A DNA stretch of 64,000 nt from the NCBI GenBank assembly GCA_018697195.1, contig CM031858.1, positions 110,783,556 through 110,847,555 of the forward strand, read 5' to 3'. The notes under the pieces were generated by a model. That model made no database searches and had not been told where the DNA came from. It was given only the letters and a program-made list of their open reading frames with translations. Below are positions 1 to 10,074 of this stretch, in pieces. The position numbers and the translations under genes are program-made. Numbering within the stretch: position 1 is the stretch's first letter; the number at the start of each line of letters is the position of its first letter. The DNA is from Certhia americana (Eukaryota; Chordata; Aves; Passeriformes; Certhiidae).

Positions 1-19
1 CAGTTGCTATCAGGCTCTC

Positions 20-300
20 TTTCTTTCATTAGAATCAAGTAGTTAATTAGCCCCAGCCTGTCCTCTCTCCTTCTCTCTTTCCCTTTAACGCAGCAGTAAT
101 GATGTCTAATTACCAGCAGCAGTGGATTACAGCACCATCAGGAGCAAATCTCTCTGGCTGACAGCAAAGCTGAGCAGCAAATCTTAAAGCTTCAAGGAGA
201 GAATAATTCCTAACAAAGTATTTGAATATTTGCTTATTTTTGACCAGCTTGTAACTGTAGAGTCCAACTTGTAATTTCATATGTCCTGTTATTGAACAGG
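20..300. promoter_or_regulatory. Candidate conserved non-coding element in NOL4 intron 1
   Basis: The block has balanced composition, no repeat signature and clustered homeodomain-type cores: TTAATTAG at 43-50 and TAATTAC at 107-113. It also has repeated CAGCAGCA and short poly-pyrimidine segments. This texture is common in vertebrate developmental enhancers. No alignment could be run, so conservation is inferred from appearance only. Confidence 0.3.
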
Positions 301-632
301 GAGTGGTCATGTAGTGATTAATTTTAAATTTAAATTACTTTTACCTATGGTGACATCAAGTGATGGACAAAACAAGGGAGAGGATGAGGGAGAGATTCAC
401 AGTTTGGGGCTCTGCTACCATTTGGGGCTCTCTCTGAGGACTGGACAGGCCCAAATGTATGGGATAACCATGAGAGAGGGAAGGAAAAAACCAAAAATGA
501 TCAAAACTTAATAAACCCTTAAAAATAATTAAGAGTTAAAGAAATGAGAGAACGGGCTTTCAAGGCTTACCAACAATTACTGTCTGATGAAAATCCAATT
601 TTTTCCCCCTGTAACTTATCATTCCCATCTGG

Positions 633-705
633 GTGAAATTCTAGACCTCTTGAAGTCAATAGGAGCTTTGCCACTGACTTTCTCTGTGCCAGGGGCTGCA
701 TCCCT
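633..705. repeat. Remnant of an ancient palindromic repeat (TGAAGTCAAT type)
   Basis: The block starts GTGAAATTCTAGACC, followed by TTGAAGTCAATAGGAG, CTTTGCCACTGACTT and GTGCCAGG. From memory, a short palindromic repeat common in bird, crocodile and turtle DNA has TGAAGTCAATGG facing CCATTGACTTCA, flanked by GTGAAAT and GGCCAGG. The two half-sites are still recognisable here. I do not assign a library name. Confidence 0.5.
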
Positions 706-2636
706 GTTCTGTCAAACGTTCTTTCTGAGCCTTCAGTGCCTGGCAGGCACTGCCCTGGTCCTGGCAGTAGCTCATACAAGCCACTGCTACCCTGTGGGTC
801 TGTTTAAATACTCCTCTGCCTTTTGCAGTGGGATAGTGACACCAGATTCGTGTGTTTAGGAGGGGCTGGCCTTTGTTTTTCAGAGCTGAATGCTGCTGAG
901 CATCCCCCTTACCCATTTATGTTGGACGACAGATTTCTATTGGCCAGCAGGAGGAAATTGTACCTACATAAAGGACCACTTCTAGAAAGGTTTATATATC
1001 ATAGCTCAGGTTACATACAGATATTCAGGAATTGCTTACATATAGGACATGCTAACTTTTCCTTTCTTGATGTCATTAGTAGTGCTAATTTTATTAGAAT
1101 TCCTGCTTGGCTGCTAAATTATATAAGGAGAGTTACTCCTATACGAATATAAATACATATATATGGACATACAGAAACATTCACAGCCAAGAGTGTGATA
1201 CCCACAAATGTACATAAGATAAGAACTACGAGATGCTCGACCTCTCACTGAAATCCCTTGTGGGAAAAAATAAAAATAAAAATTGATTCTGTGTTCTTAA
1301 AATAGAAAACAGGATAGAAGGTGGGACTCCAGGCTTTCATGGCCTAGCACAGGTGAGAGAAAATAAACAAGCTGATCATCACTGAGTCTTGTGTTTCAGA
1401 GGACCAGAAATGTACTTAATTTTTAAATTCCATCATGTAGAATTAAGGTTATCCTCTTTATTTAGTAGGGTAGTCAATGTCATTTAAAAAAAAAAAAAAG
1501 AATTTGCTTACAGTTTTGAACTTGCAGTGAAAAAGATAGTCTTGGGAATAAACAATCTTGCCCATTGGCCCTTCAAAATAATTTTTTTTCAGTGAGCAGA
1601 AGAGATATTTAAAAATACGAAGCTAATTGGAGACTTCTGCTTTAGGCAATCTTTTTGTTAGAAATTGTATCTATGGTACTGTCTGGGCTCAGAGATGAGC
1701 AATCAATCTTGTAACAGTAAAACAGAGATCTGCCAAATCATCTGAATCTATAGACAGACCTGAAACATTTCAGTGAATAAAAACCACAGAGAAGAAAAAA
1801 ACTGTCCAGAGCTTCTCTTTTACTTTAATCTTCATATTGAAGGTCTCCTTAAAATTAATTTCCCACTTCTGCCTCCTCACAGCCATGACAGCACTGATGA
1901 CAAGGGGGCAAAAACAAGCCAGCCCCTGGGAATGCCCAGGTTTATGACTTCAGCAAGGCAAAGAGAGGCAGATTTCCCTGGCAGCCTACGTCACAACCCA
2001 ACCCAGAATACTTTCCAAGAAGCCCCCTTTGCTGCGCCACCCAGCAACCTTCCCGTTAGGTCCGGAAAAGCTGCCACTCCAGGAAAAAAAAAAGAAAGGG
2101 AAAATAAAAAAAAGAGAATATTGCTCATCCAAGCCAAATGCCCAGGCAGGAATATTTTTAATTGCCGGGTTTCCTTTCTCGGCTCCCCCTCCACACCCGC
2201 CCCACGCACAGACAAAAGAAGCTTAGCTTGCGTGACCCAGCGCATAAGAAGTAAGAATAATGATACATTAAGAGAGTTCAATAGGCAAAACCTACTTGCA
2301 ACCAACAGTCCCCATCTTCATAAATAAGAAAATCTGTCGCTCCTGCCACCACCAAGCATAATAGCTCTCCCACTGTCAGACCTGCGCCGAGCCCGAAACG
2401 CCAGCGCCTGCCGGGGATGCCACGCTACCCTAGAGCATCGAACGGAGTGCTGAGGGGCTCCTGCGACCCCAGAAAGTGTAACAAAATACACCCTTCCCTC
2501 GGTCATGCGGAACCCCGTCCTCCCTTTGTTGAGCATCCTCTCTCTCCCGCCGCCCCTTACTAGCGCAGCCGGCGCTTCACAGCCAAGCCGGGCACATCCG
2601 TGGCCGCTCGGCGGTGGCGCCAGGGCTGCGGGATAA

Positions 2637-2702
2637 CAATAAAGAAAAAAAAAAAAAGGATAAAAAAATAATTCTAATAAAAATATAAATAAATAAATAA
2701 AC
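2637..2702. repeat. A-rich low-complexity tract with TAAA repeats
   Basis: An uninterrupted A run (2643-2656) is followed by AT-rich sequence ending in about four AAAT/TAAA units. It sits inside otherwise GC-rich sequence just inside NOL4 intron 1. Confidence 0.8.
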
Positions 2703-3161
2703 CCCGACAGATATCCCGGGGAACCACCGCCCGGCGCCGCGCCTGGCTTTGTGCCAGGCAGGGTACCCCCGTGCGCCATCCATCAGCCCCGCCGGCGGCG
2801 GGGGCCGCTGCCCGGGGCGGCGGGGCCCGGCACAATGGCCGGAGCGGCGGCGGCGGCGGGACAATAGCACATCCTAACCCCGCCGCAGCGGCCCGGGGGG
2901 GACGGAGGGGACGAGGAGGACGAGGAGGACGAGGAGGAGAACGACACCGACCCGGCGAGGCGCGTTGTGCGCACGATCGCTTTAAATAAAAGGACCCACA
3001 AAGACCTCGGCGGTGTATAATGTGACAGGCAAACGCAACATGGTGATGATGACTTGGGGGAAGAGGGAGGAAGGAGCCAACTGTGGCTGCGGCTCCCCCT
3101 GCGCCTCTCGCTCCCGGAGCGGGCTGCAGCGGCCGACATAGAACAAGGAAGACAATTCTCT

Positions 3162-3167
3162 ACTAAC
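3162..3167 (-). other. NOL4: Splice donor of NOL4 coding exon 1
   Basis: Read on the minus strand, the exon ends ...AAAACCACG and is followed by GTTAGT. This is an acceptable GT donor, with T at +3 where A or G is usual. It falls exactly where similarity to NOL4 stops, leaves phase 0, and explains why the open frame down to 2982 has no NOL4-like residues. Confidence 0.75.
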
Positions 3168-3434
3168 CGTGGTTTTGACTGGCACGTACAGCACTTGCTT
3201 CCCTCCTCCAGCACCACCACTGACCTCGTCCGAGTTGCCGAGCTGGAAGCCTTTAGATTTGACCCAGAATTTGAATTTGGCATTATCCGTGGAGCTCGAC
3301 TCGGAGCCGTTCAGGAGCTGGACGATCCGGTCGTATTTTTTACGGGTCACCGTCTTGGTTTTTCCTGAGTCCCCGTAAGTCCTGAGACACCAGTCCTGAA
3401 ACTGGCGGTACATGTCCCGGTCGCTGCTCTCCAT
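3168..3434 (-). CDS. NOL4: NOL4 (nucleolar protein 4), first coding exon, 89 codons
   Basis: This exon encodes the N-terminus of NOL4, a vertebrate nuclear/nucleolar protein of poorly known function, expressed mainly in brain and testis. The translation begins MESSDRDMYRQFQDWCLRTY and includes KTKTVTRKK, IVQLLNGSESSSTDNAKFKF and KQVLYVPVKTT, which match the NOL4 N-terminus as I remember it. Small differences from the mammalian form lie near residue 4 and in the Gly-rich stretch around residues 69-78. The start is well supported: ATG at 3432-3434 has A at -3 and G at +4, and an in-frame TAG lies two codons upstream (3441-3443). After residue 89 the frame loses all similarity exactly where a GTTAGT donor begins, and mammalian NOL4 continues with Asp-Gly, as expected of a phase-0 junction. 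No further exon is visible, so the rest lies beyond base 1. The paralogue NOL4L is the main alternative; I favour NOL4. Confidence 0.9.
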
Positions 3435-3444
3435 AATCTCCTAA

Positions 3445-3535
3445 TACACACACGCACACATGCACACGCCGGGGCGCACACACACACACACGGACACGCA
3501 CACAGACACGGGCAGACACACGGACACGCACACGC
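3445..3535. repeat. CA-rich simple repeat in the NOL4 leader
   Basis: Interrupted CACA runs (CACACACG, GCACACAC, GGACACGCACAC) begin 11 bases upstream of the NOL4 ATG. Read in the NOL4 sense they are TG-rich and probably part of the 5' UTR. The frames open across this tract are repeat artefacts. Confidence 0.85.
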
Positions 3536-3670
3536 CGCCCCGAAGCGGGCCGGGGTGCGGGACCGGGCCGCCCCGCCGCACTTTGCACCTGTTCACCCAG
3601 CGCTCATGAAAAATGCATCCACCTCCGAGCCGGAGCGAAGGAGGTCCCGGTGCAGGCAGATCCCAGCGGA

Positions 3671-3758
3671 TTTTTTTTTTTTTTTTTTTTTTTTTTTGTT
3701 GGGGGGGGGGGGGTGGTGGGGGGGGGGGGGGGGGTGGGGAGGGGGGTGGGTGGGGGGG
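3671..3758. repeat. T27 homopolymer followed by a near-pure G tract
   Basis: Twenty-seven T (3671-3697) are followed by G runs of 13, 17, 4, 6, 3 and 7 with single T or A breaks. On the plus strand this can form G-quadruplexes. In the NOL4 sense it reads as a C-rich tract followed by A27, starting about 237 bases upstream of the ATG, so it may lie in the 5' UTR. Homopolymer lengths may be unreliable in the assembly. Confidence 0.9.
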
Positions 3759-4073
3759 CAGCAATCAGTTCAATAGTGTGGCAACGTTCTCCTTCATTAT
3801 TTTTTTTTTTCACAGGAGGCAAAACGGATCTGGTGGAGGTTCCTCTTATCCTTCCACTGTACGTGATCAGTCTCTTTAATAATTGTGCAAGGCAGGACTA
3901 TCCCACTGGCTGCAGCAGTGTCTTACCCGGAGAGGGTTCGGGTGGATAAATAATTAAAATCCTATCCCTCGGCTTAGCGAAGAAAAAAGAAAATATTGAC
4001 TCGGATCCTTCTTCTTTTCCATACATCAACTGCACCCGGATTCACCCTGGACAGTGCAGGTGAAGAAGAGAAG

Positions 4074-4076
<3 letters not shown>

Positions 4077-4106
<30 letters not shown>
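4077..4106. repeat. Poly(A) run of 30
   Basis: A pure A run follows a purine-rich stretch (GAAGAAGAGAAGATT) in the NOL4 upstream region. No LINE or SINE body was recognised to its left, so there is no reason to call it a retroposon tail. Confidence 0.85.
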
Positions 4107-4110
<4 letters not shown>

Positions 4111-4538
4111 GGAAAGAAGAGAAAAAGCCCACCCTAGTCCGCCCCGGCAACCCTCGGCTCTCTTCTCCGAAGGCTTTCTGAGCTTTCTGTCTCTGTCCTG
4201 GCGGGCTGTGCCTCTCCCCAAAGCTGCCTCGCCGCGCAGGATGGAAGAAGCACTGAAGGGCACACTGGTCTCTTTGCTCCCCCTTTATTCCAAGGCTGGG
4301 CGGCTTTGCTTCAGATATCCCCGCTCCGGGCATGAAGGTACTGGAAAGAAAGAAAGTTCTTACCTGCTATTTTCTAAGCCTAATGCATCCGATCCGCGTT
4401 TAAAGTACAGAATTTTTAATTTTTAAAAAATGGTCTGTGAGAATTTCACTTCCTTATATTGAGTCCCATTGAATTTTCATATGCCCTTTAAGCAATTTTC
4501 CTCTATTTATTTACATAGCAATCCCAGCCGATGGAAGG

Positions 4539-4973
4539 AAAAAAAAAAAAAAAAAAAAAAAAAAANNNNNNNNNNNNNNNNNNNNNNNNNNNNNNNNNNN
4601 NNNNNNNNNNNNNNNNNNNNNNNNNNNNNNNNNNNNNNNNNNNNNNNNNNNNNNNNNNNNNNNNNNNNNNNNNNNNNNNNNNNNNNNNNNNNNNNNNNNN
4701 NNNNNNNNNNNNNNNNNNNNNNNNNNNNNNNNNNNNNNNNNNNNNNNNNNNNNNNNNNNNNNNNNNNNNNNNNNNNNNNNNNNNNNNNNNNNNNNNNNNN
4801 NNNNNNNNNNNNNNNNNNNNNNNNNNNNNNNNNNNNNNNNNNNNNNNNNNNNNNNNNNNNNNNNNNNNNNNNNNNNNNNNNNNNNNNNNNNNNNNNNNNN
4901 NNNNNNNNNNNNNNNNNNNNNNNNNNNNNNNNNNNNNNNNNNNNNNNNNNNNNNNNNNNNNNNNNCCCCCCCC
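4539..4973. other. Assembly gap of 400 N flanked by poly(A) and poly(C)
   Basis: N occupies 4566-4965. The left edge is an uninterrupted A run from 4539 and the right edge is eight C. The round number and homopolymer edges suggest an estimated gap where reads failed in the GC-rich, homopolymer-rich NOL4 promoter. All open frames crossing it are meaningless. Confidence 0.95.
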
Positions 4974-4989
4974 GCCTCCCCGCGCGCAG

Positions 4990-5060
4990 ACGGAGCGAGG
5001 GGATCAGCTGACACTTCATTAGCTGAGGACCTAATTATTGCTTATTGGAGCAAGAAACGC
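4990..5060. promoter_or_regulatory. Candidate proximal regulatory block upstream of NOL4
   Basis: Within 70 bases next to the gap there is an E-box CAGCTG (5005-5010), a TCATTAG core, CTAATTATTG (5031-5040) and ATTGG (5044-5048), an inverted CCAAT box in the NOL4-opposite orientation. The block stands out as AT-rich between two very GC-rich stretches. The role is inferred from motif content only. Confidence 0.35.
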
Positions 5061-5599
5061 GCGCAGGGCCGTGGCGGGGGGATGTCCGCCTCCGTGCCCC
5101 CGGTGGACATCCCCTCCGCCACCTCGCCCGCGCTGCCGGCGGGGCGGAGGAGGAGCGGCCCTACCGCGCACTTTGCGCCGCACCGGCCGGCGCGGCCGCG
5201 GCGGGCCCGGTGGGATCCCTGCGGGACACGTGGACGCCGCCGGGCCGGGCTTTCCCTCGGAAACGGAGAGCGAAGCCCCTCCGCCGCCTCCCCCGCGGCC
5301 CGGCCCCCGCCCGGCGGAGCGGAGGGGCCGCGCTCCCCCGGGGCGCCTCTCCCCGGCGCTCCCCGCATCTCCCGTCGCCTCCGGGACCGTGCGCGCAGCG
5401 CGGCTCCGGGGAGCGCAGCCGCGCGTTGGGCCCCGCGGGCGGGCGGGGGCTCGGCCGGCAGTGCCCGCAGCATCGCACCCCGGCTGCGCTGGGCAGCCAG
5501 CAGCTGCCGCCCCGCCGTTCGGCTCTCGTTGGGCGGCAGGGGAGCCCAAATCCACCGCAAACCAAACACCTGTCGTTTTCGGCTCAGGTCACTGAAATG

Positions 5600-6850
5600 A
5601 AGAGGGCTACGGGGTTCCCGTGCCTGTGCCTCGGGTGTCTTCTGGAGAAATCCCACCTGTGTCTGGGTATCCAGTCACTCGGGGCCTGGATGGAAGGGCC
5701 CAGTGGAAAGGCAGCTTCCTGCCCAGACCTAGGCACTAGCGAGCACCCTTTGCTTTCACTCCCTTGTGTCCTGCAGAAAAAGGCTTCCATGGTCTTTCGT
5801 GCTATTTACACCGAGCCTGGATTTCTAGTGCAAAAGCCGAAGGTGCTAGGAGAGCCATGGAATGCCCTACCTCACACATCCCAGCCAGGACATGCTGGTC
5901 CATTGGGCTGGCCCTGCGCATGAGCACCTCAACCTGGCCTCCATCTCCCCAGCTAACCCAGCTCACATATACTTGTCCTCTCCCCCCTTGCCCTCTTCCT
6001 CTCTTTCCCCTCTCCCCTGATGTCCTATGTTTGCTTTTCTGCTTTCTGTCTGGAAACGCCACCTCAGACACAGGCAAAGCTGGGACAAGACTATTGTTTA
6101 AAAGCAGCGCTCTGAGAATGTTTGTGTTGCCAAAACCTTTCCTTCCATCTGTAAAATCTGAGAGGACAAGCTGGCACAATGGGCAGAGAAAAGTAGGACT
6201 TAGAGATAACCCAAGGAGGCTTGGGACTTTTTGTTGGCCACAGGGCCCGTAAATTATCTTGGCAGCCCCATTTTAGTGTTAGAGGAGCACGGGACTCCCG
6301 TCCATCACAGGATCTAGAGGCGAGGCAGTAACAAAGGAACTGCTGTGCAGAAGGGGAGCAAGGGGAACCTCGCTGAACTCTTACCCAGCAGGCTTTATGA
6401 GATGTAATATTGCTTTAATGTGCCATTAGATCTACATTTAGAAAAAGGGTCGTAACATGGATTGGGCTGCACTGCTAAACAATTCTGTCAGATAATTGTT
6501 CTCAACCCAGTCTCCTGCTGAGGGTCTCAGTAACTTCCGTATCACACTGATACTGTGCTATGACTGAATCCAAAGTGCACACACAAAGCAAAGGGGATAA
6601 AGGAAGATGTGACAGAGCCAGGAGTGACGATCCAGACAGTTATAGCATGGATGAGTAAAATGCTTGAAATAAATAGGAGTGGTTTAGTAGATCAGAAAAT
6701 AATTCCATATCCAAGGAGTATAATTTTGGATCTGTAAAGAGCCCTGTGCCTTCTCAGAAGAGACACATTCCTAAATTCAATCAAGTTTGGACCATGCCTT
6801 AAAACTCCCAGAAATATTAATTATTTTTTCAAACTGTTTTGAGGCAGGAG
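5600..6850. other. Unannotated upstream flank of NOL4
   Basis: GC content drops out of the CpG island here. I see no exon, repeat family or RNA gene. A pyrimidine-rich patch lies near 5970-6020. Open frames in the first 300 bases are extensions of GC-rich chance frames from the island. Confidence 0.5.
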
Positions 6851-6851
6851 A

Positions 6852-7165
6852 GAGAATCATATAATTCTGGAGTGGTTTGGAAGGAATCTGAATGATCTTA
6901 ACTAGATGACCTTAATGATCATCTGCCATGGACAGGGACACCTTCCACTAGACCAAGTTACTCAGAACCCCATCCAACCTGGCCTTGAACACCTCCAGGT
7001 ATGGGGAGCCCATACCCTCTCTGGGGAACCTGCTCCAGTGCATCACCACTTTTATATTACAGAATTTCTTTCTAATGTCTAACCTAAGTCTTCAGCTTAA
7101 GGCCGTTCTCCATTGTCCTACCACTACATGCCCTCATGGAACAAACATGGGTGAAAACCAACCTG
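6852..7165 (-). mobile_element. CR1 LINE 3' fragment
   Basis: Left to right the block reads as the reverse complement of an avian CR1 3' end: AGAATCATATAATTCTGG, then GATCATCTGCCATGGACAGG, ACACCTTCCACTAGACC, CTCCAGGTATGGGGAGCC and TTTCTTTCTAATGTCTAACC. The element's 3' end is at 6852. It is 5'-truncated and moderately diverged, with no coding sequence left. Confidence 0.9.
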
Positions 7166-7501
7166 TGGTGTGAAGTGGGGAGAGAAAAACTTACTCGAAG
7201 AAACTCAAGTAATATTTAACACAGCTGGATTTCTTTCTCTGTTTTACAGTTAAGGTTTTGGATTCGTGTTGATGAAAGATATGGATGTTTCATGACTGCT
7301 TCCAGTAATCACTTGGCCAGAAGTCCTAGGAGCATCCTGGAACGCCACCCACCCTGCCAGACAATGGATCAGCACAGGACACAAAAATTATGCTTACCAT
7401 AAATAATTGGTGATCTAAAGAAGGTCAATTGCATGGTACATGGCTTCACTTTCATATAAATATACATTGTAGAGTGTATTTGCATAACCTATACTCATTA
7501 C

Positions 7502-7539
<38 letters not shown>

Positions 7540-7556
7540 TATGTGTGTGTGTGTAT
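7502..7556. repeat. (TA)n followed by (TG)n microsatellite
   Basis: About 14 TA units (to about 7536) pass through CATTA into about six TG units (7542-7554). Confidence 0.95.
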
Positions 7557-10052
7557 AGTAACTTCAGCAGAATTTATTTGGTGAATTTAGAGTGCAGATT
7601 TTTAATCTCCTGTTTTGAGATCTTCTGATATTCTGAAAGAAGTACTATCAGATTATATTTAAATAAGAAAAATTACATGGGGTTAAGTTCACTGTCTGGT
7701 TTGGGTGGGTTCTTTGTATCAGAATTAACCGAGTTTAATAACACAGTCTGGAATCTCCTTGCAATGAAAAGGGCTTGCACAGACCCTCCTCCTGTCGAGA
7801 GTTCTAATGACACCCAGTTACTCAACTGAAATTGAAACTCTCGTGGCATCCTTGAGTAGAGGGACTGTGTTGGTCCTTCAATGCTGTGGACTGAGACTGT
7901 TCTGTGCTCTGCATTCTGCAGAACTCACTTGCCTCTGCCAGAAAATGAAAATTTCTCTCCTCTGGTGTGGAGACACCAGGTCCGTGCCTTGCTGGCTCTA
8001 TTGCTCTGCAGCCAGCCCGAAACAATACACCACCAACAGATGTGTGAATGTTTCCATTCAGTGGAATGAAGTGTTAGTTGCAAAACAGAGTTTTGGCGAT
8101 TTGAGTTGCCTCATGTGCATCAAGCTGTGAAAGAGGTTTAAAGTAAATCATGAATATCATAAATACTGTATTTTTTGAATTATCAGCTCTAACAAGTCCA
8201 CTGGCAATAGAAAGTGAAGACAGGCAGAATGGGGCCTGATGTCTCTCACTGGAGTTACCAGTGTTTCTAGATTAAATTACAATCGTGCAGTGACATGGAA
8301 CTGAGTCCATGGAAAAAGCTGAGAGACATATTCAAGTATTTTAAACTTGCTGAAAAAAAAAGAGAGTAGGTTTTTGGCTTAAATCTGTCATCTGACTTAT
8401 GCCAAAGAGGAATGTTTGGGAAACGCACCATATTTCAGCACAGTGCTTGATATGGCATTACTGGATGGCTTAGGGTAGCCTTTGAGGATATGAATTTCCT
8501 GTCTCTTGGGGTTTTTTTTCATTGACATAGTGAGAAAAAATTATTTTGACACTTCCGACTTGCCATGTCCACAAGTTACAATGGAAAGCCCATTTCTGTG
8601 CAGACTGAAAATCATCCGTGCTGAACTGACAGAAGATGTGCTGAGGAATAAAGAAACTGCAGCTCCAAATGGTTTGCTTTAAACTATGTACCTGGTAGTG
8701 CTTTTCCTCTCTTCTGGAGAGAATTTCAGTGGAAGTGTCCTGTTGCATCCTTTATAGCCCAGTGATGGCAGTGACAATGAGCAGTGCAAACCCTAAAGCT
8801 TGTGGGGGAAGAAGCCTTCACACACTGCATGGGCTTGACTGTGCTCTCTTCCTTTGGTCTCACGTACATGACAGAACCACCTGAGTGATTTGATAATCAG
8901 TCACCTGATTGAATTTGGGGAGGTAGGACTCTGCTGTGACACAGCTTCCCTGAGGAGAAAATAGTCACCATTCCACCTGCTAATATTACTGGCAAAGGAC
9001 CGCTCCAGAAAGGTATCCATAATGGTAATTCCAAGGTATTTGCTGCTGAGGAGGTCAAAAGCTACAGGTGATTACTTGGTAGTACTAATACATGAAAACT
9101 TCAAATGGATGAAGGTTATCTAGGTTTTGATTTTCATTTTTGATACTGAATGAGCTATCATGGCCCAAAGCCTAAACTATGAATTACTGTTCAGTTTAAT
9201 TTTTTTCTACAAATTGTTTCTACTTCCAATATTCTTCTCTATTTTTCTTAAGTTAACTGTTGATTTTGGAAAATTAAGAGGAGGTAGACCGAAGCAATGA
9301 GTCAGAGATGGCTTATAAGAACCTACTTGCTAAATATTTGGGGGAAAGAGGCTGTATGTTTCTAGGTTTTTAAAGAAATGTGAGAATGAATTCATGAAAT
9401 GTGGGAATAGTGTCATAGTTCTGGTTAAGATCTTTTCACATATAGAGTGATGTTGACGATGCCGATGAGAGTTATACTGGGATATATTCTTTCTTTATTT
9501 TTTAACAATCTTCTTTGGTGACATTTGGAATCCCTTGAGAAAATTATCAAACTCACTTCCCCTTCATGCAGTTAGAAAAATCCAGACTTGGCTTCGTTCT
9601 ACAAAGCTGCTTTGCTTTAAGTAGCAGTTCTGCAAAACATAACTTCACATATTTCTTTTACTCTGTGCTTTATTACTGAGAATATTTGCATGAAAACAGG
9701 GTCTTTGTTTAAAAGTTCCTGCTTCTTATTCATCACAGCTCGTTGAGTTGGAAGCAATTACGGTACCCTGTACAGAAGGCTCCGATCCCTTCAGAACAGA
9801 AAAATATAAGCAGGAATTGACAAACTTCTAAGAATATAAGCTCTTGTTTTCATGAAAATTTCCTCATTTCCTCAGTAATAAAAGAGGAAAAAGGAGTAAG
9901 TATGTGGCACACAATGAAAAAAAAAAAAGAAAAAAGAATGTTTCAAATGTCTTAAGGTTTGTATATGGGCACTGACATTTTTTTTAATTGTTACAGTGAC
10001 ACCTTACATTCAACCTTGCTTGCATCCTAAAGAAGGTGTGCACAAAGGATTT

Positions 10053-10074
10053 TGTGTGTGTGTGTGTGTGTGTA
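10053..10074. repeat. (TG)n microsatellite
   Basis: Roughly eleven uninterrupted TG units. Confidence 0.95.

Larger units (their letters stand above)
1..3167 (-). other. NOL4: 5' part of NOL4 intron 1
   Basis: This is inferred intron, because the only NOL4 exon lies at its right edge and the gene is transcribed leftward. No exon-like sequence was recognised. The part next to the exon (about 2.33-3.15 kb) is GC- and CpG-rich and belongs to the CpG island. It contains a GAGGAC-type purine repeat near 2907-2940 and an A-rich, TAAA-repeat block at 2637-2702. Further left the sequence is AT-rich, with a conserved-looking block at 20-300 and an ancient palindromic repeat remnant at 633-705. Confidence 0.7.
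2700..5600. promoter_or_regulatory. NOL4: NOL4 CpG island, promoter and 5' leader (contains an assembly gap)
   Basis: CpG density is high from about 2.7 to 3.6 kb and again from about 4.97 to 5.56 kb, on both sides of the NOL4 start codon and the 400-base gap. The intervening 3.6-4.56 kb is less GC-rich and full of homopolymers. Because NOL4 reads leftward, the 5' leader and core promoter must lie to the right of 3434. No convincing TATA box was found, as is normal for CpG-island promoters, so the transcription start cannot be placed. The island extends more than 2 kb upstream, which would allow alternative first exons or a divergent transcript. Confidence 0.75.

Noticed and set aside
1773..2327. 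184-codon plus-strand frame in NOL4 intron 1
   Set aside because: It has no family motif, is Lys/Asn/Pro-rich because of local composition, and lies antisense inside an intron next to an A-rich tract.
2982..3167. Extension of the NOL4 frame beyond residue 89
   Set aside because: NOL4 similarity stops exactly at a GTTAGT donor. The extra residues encode no recognisable family sequence and are intronic.
4077..4106. Poly(A) as the tail of a processed retrocopy
   Set aside because: No gene-like or LINE/SINE sequence lies 5' of the tract and no flanking target duplication was seen.
4469..5022. Open frames spanning the N gap
   Set aside because: They are made of undefined bases flanked by homopolymers.
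5038..5923. Long plus-strand frames over the CpG island, up to 292 codons
   Set aside because: The longest begins at a TTG, not ATG, and its first in-frame ATG is near 5596. Composition is Arg/Pro/Ala/Gly-rich in all phases, as expected when high GC removes stop codons. No domain is visible.
6985..7173. Small frames within CR1 3' UTR fragments (also at 10732-11007, 12634-12873 and 44237-44482)
   Set aside because: They are chance frames in non-coding LINE sequence.
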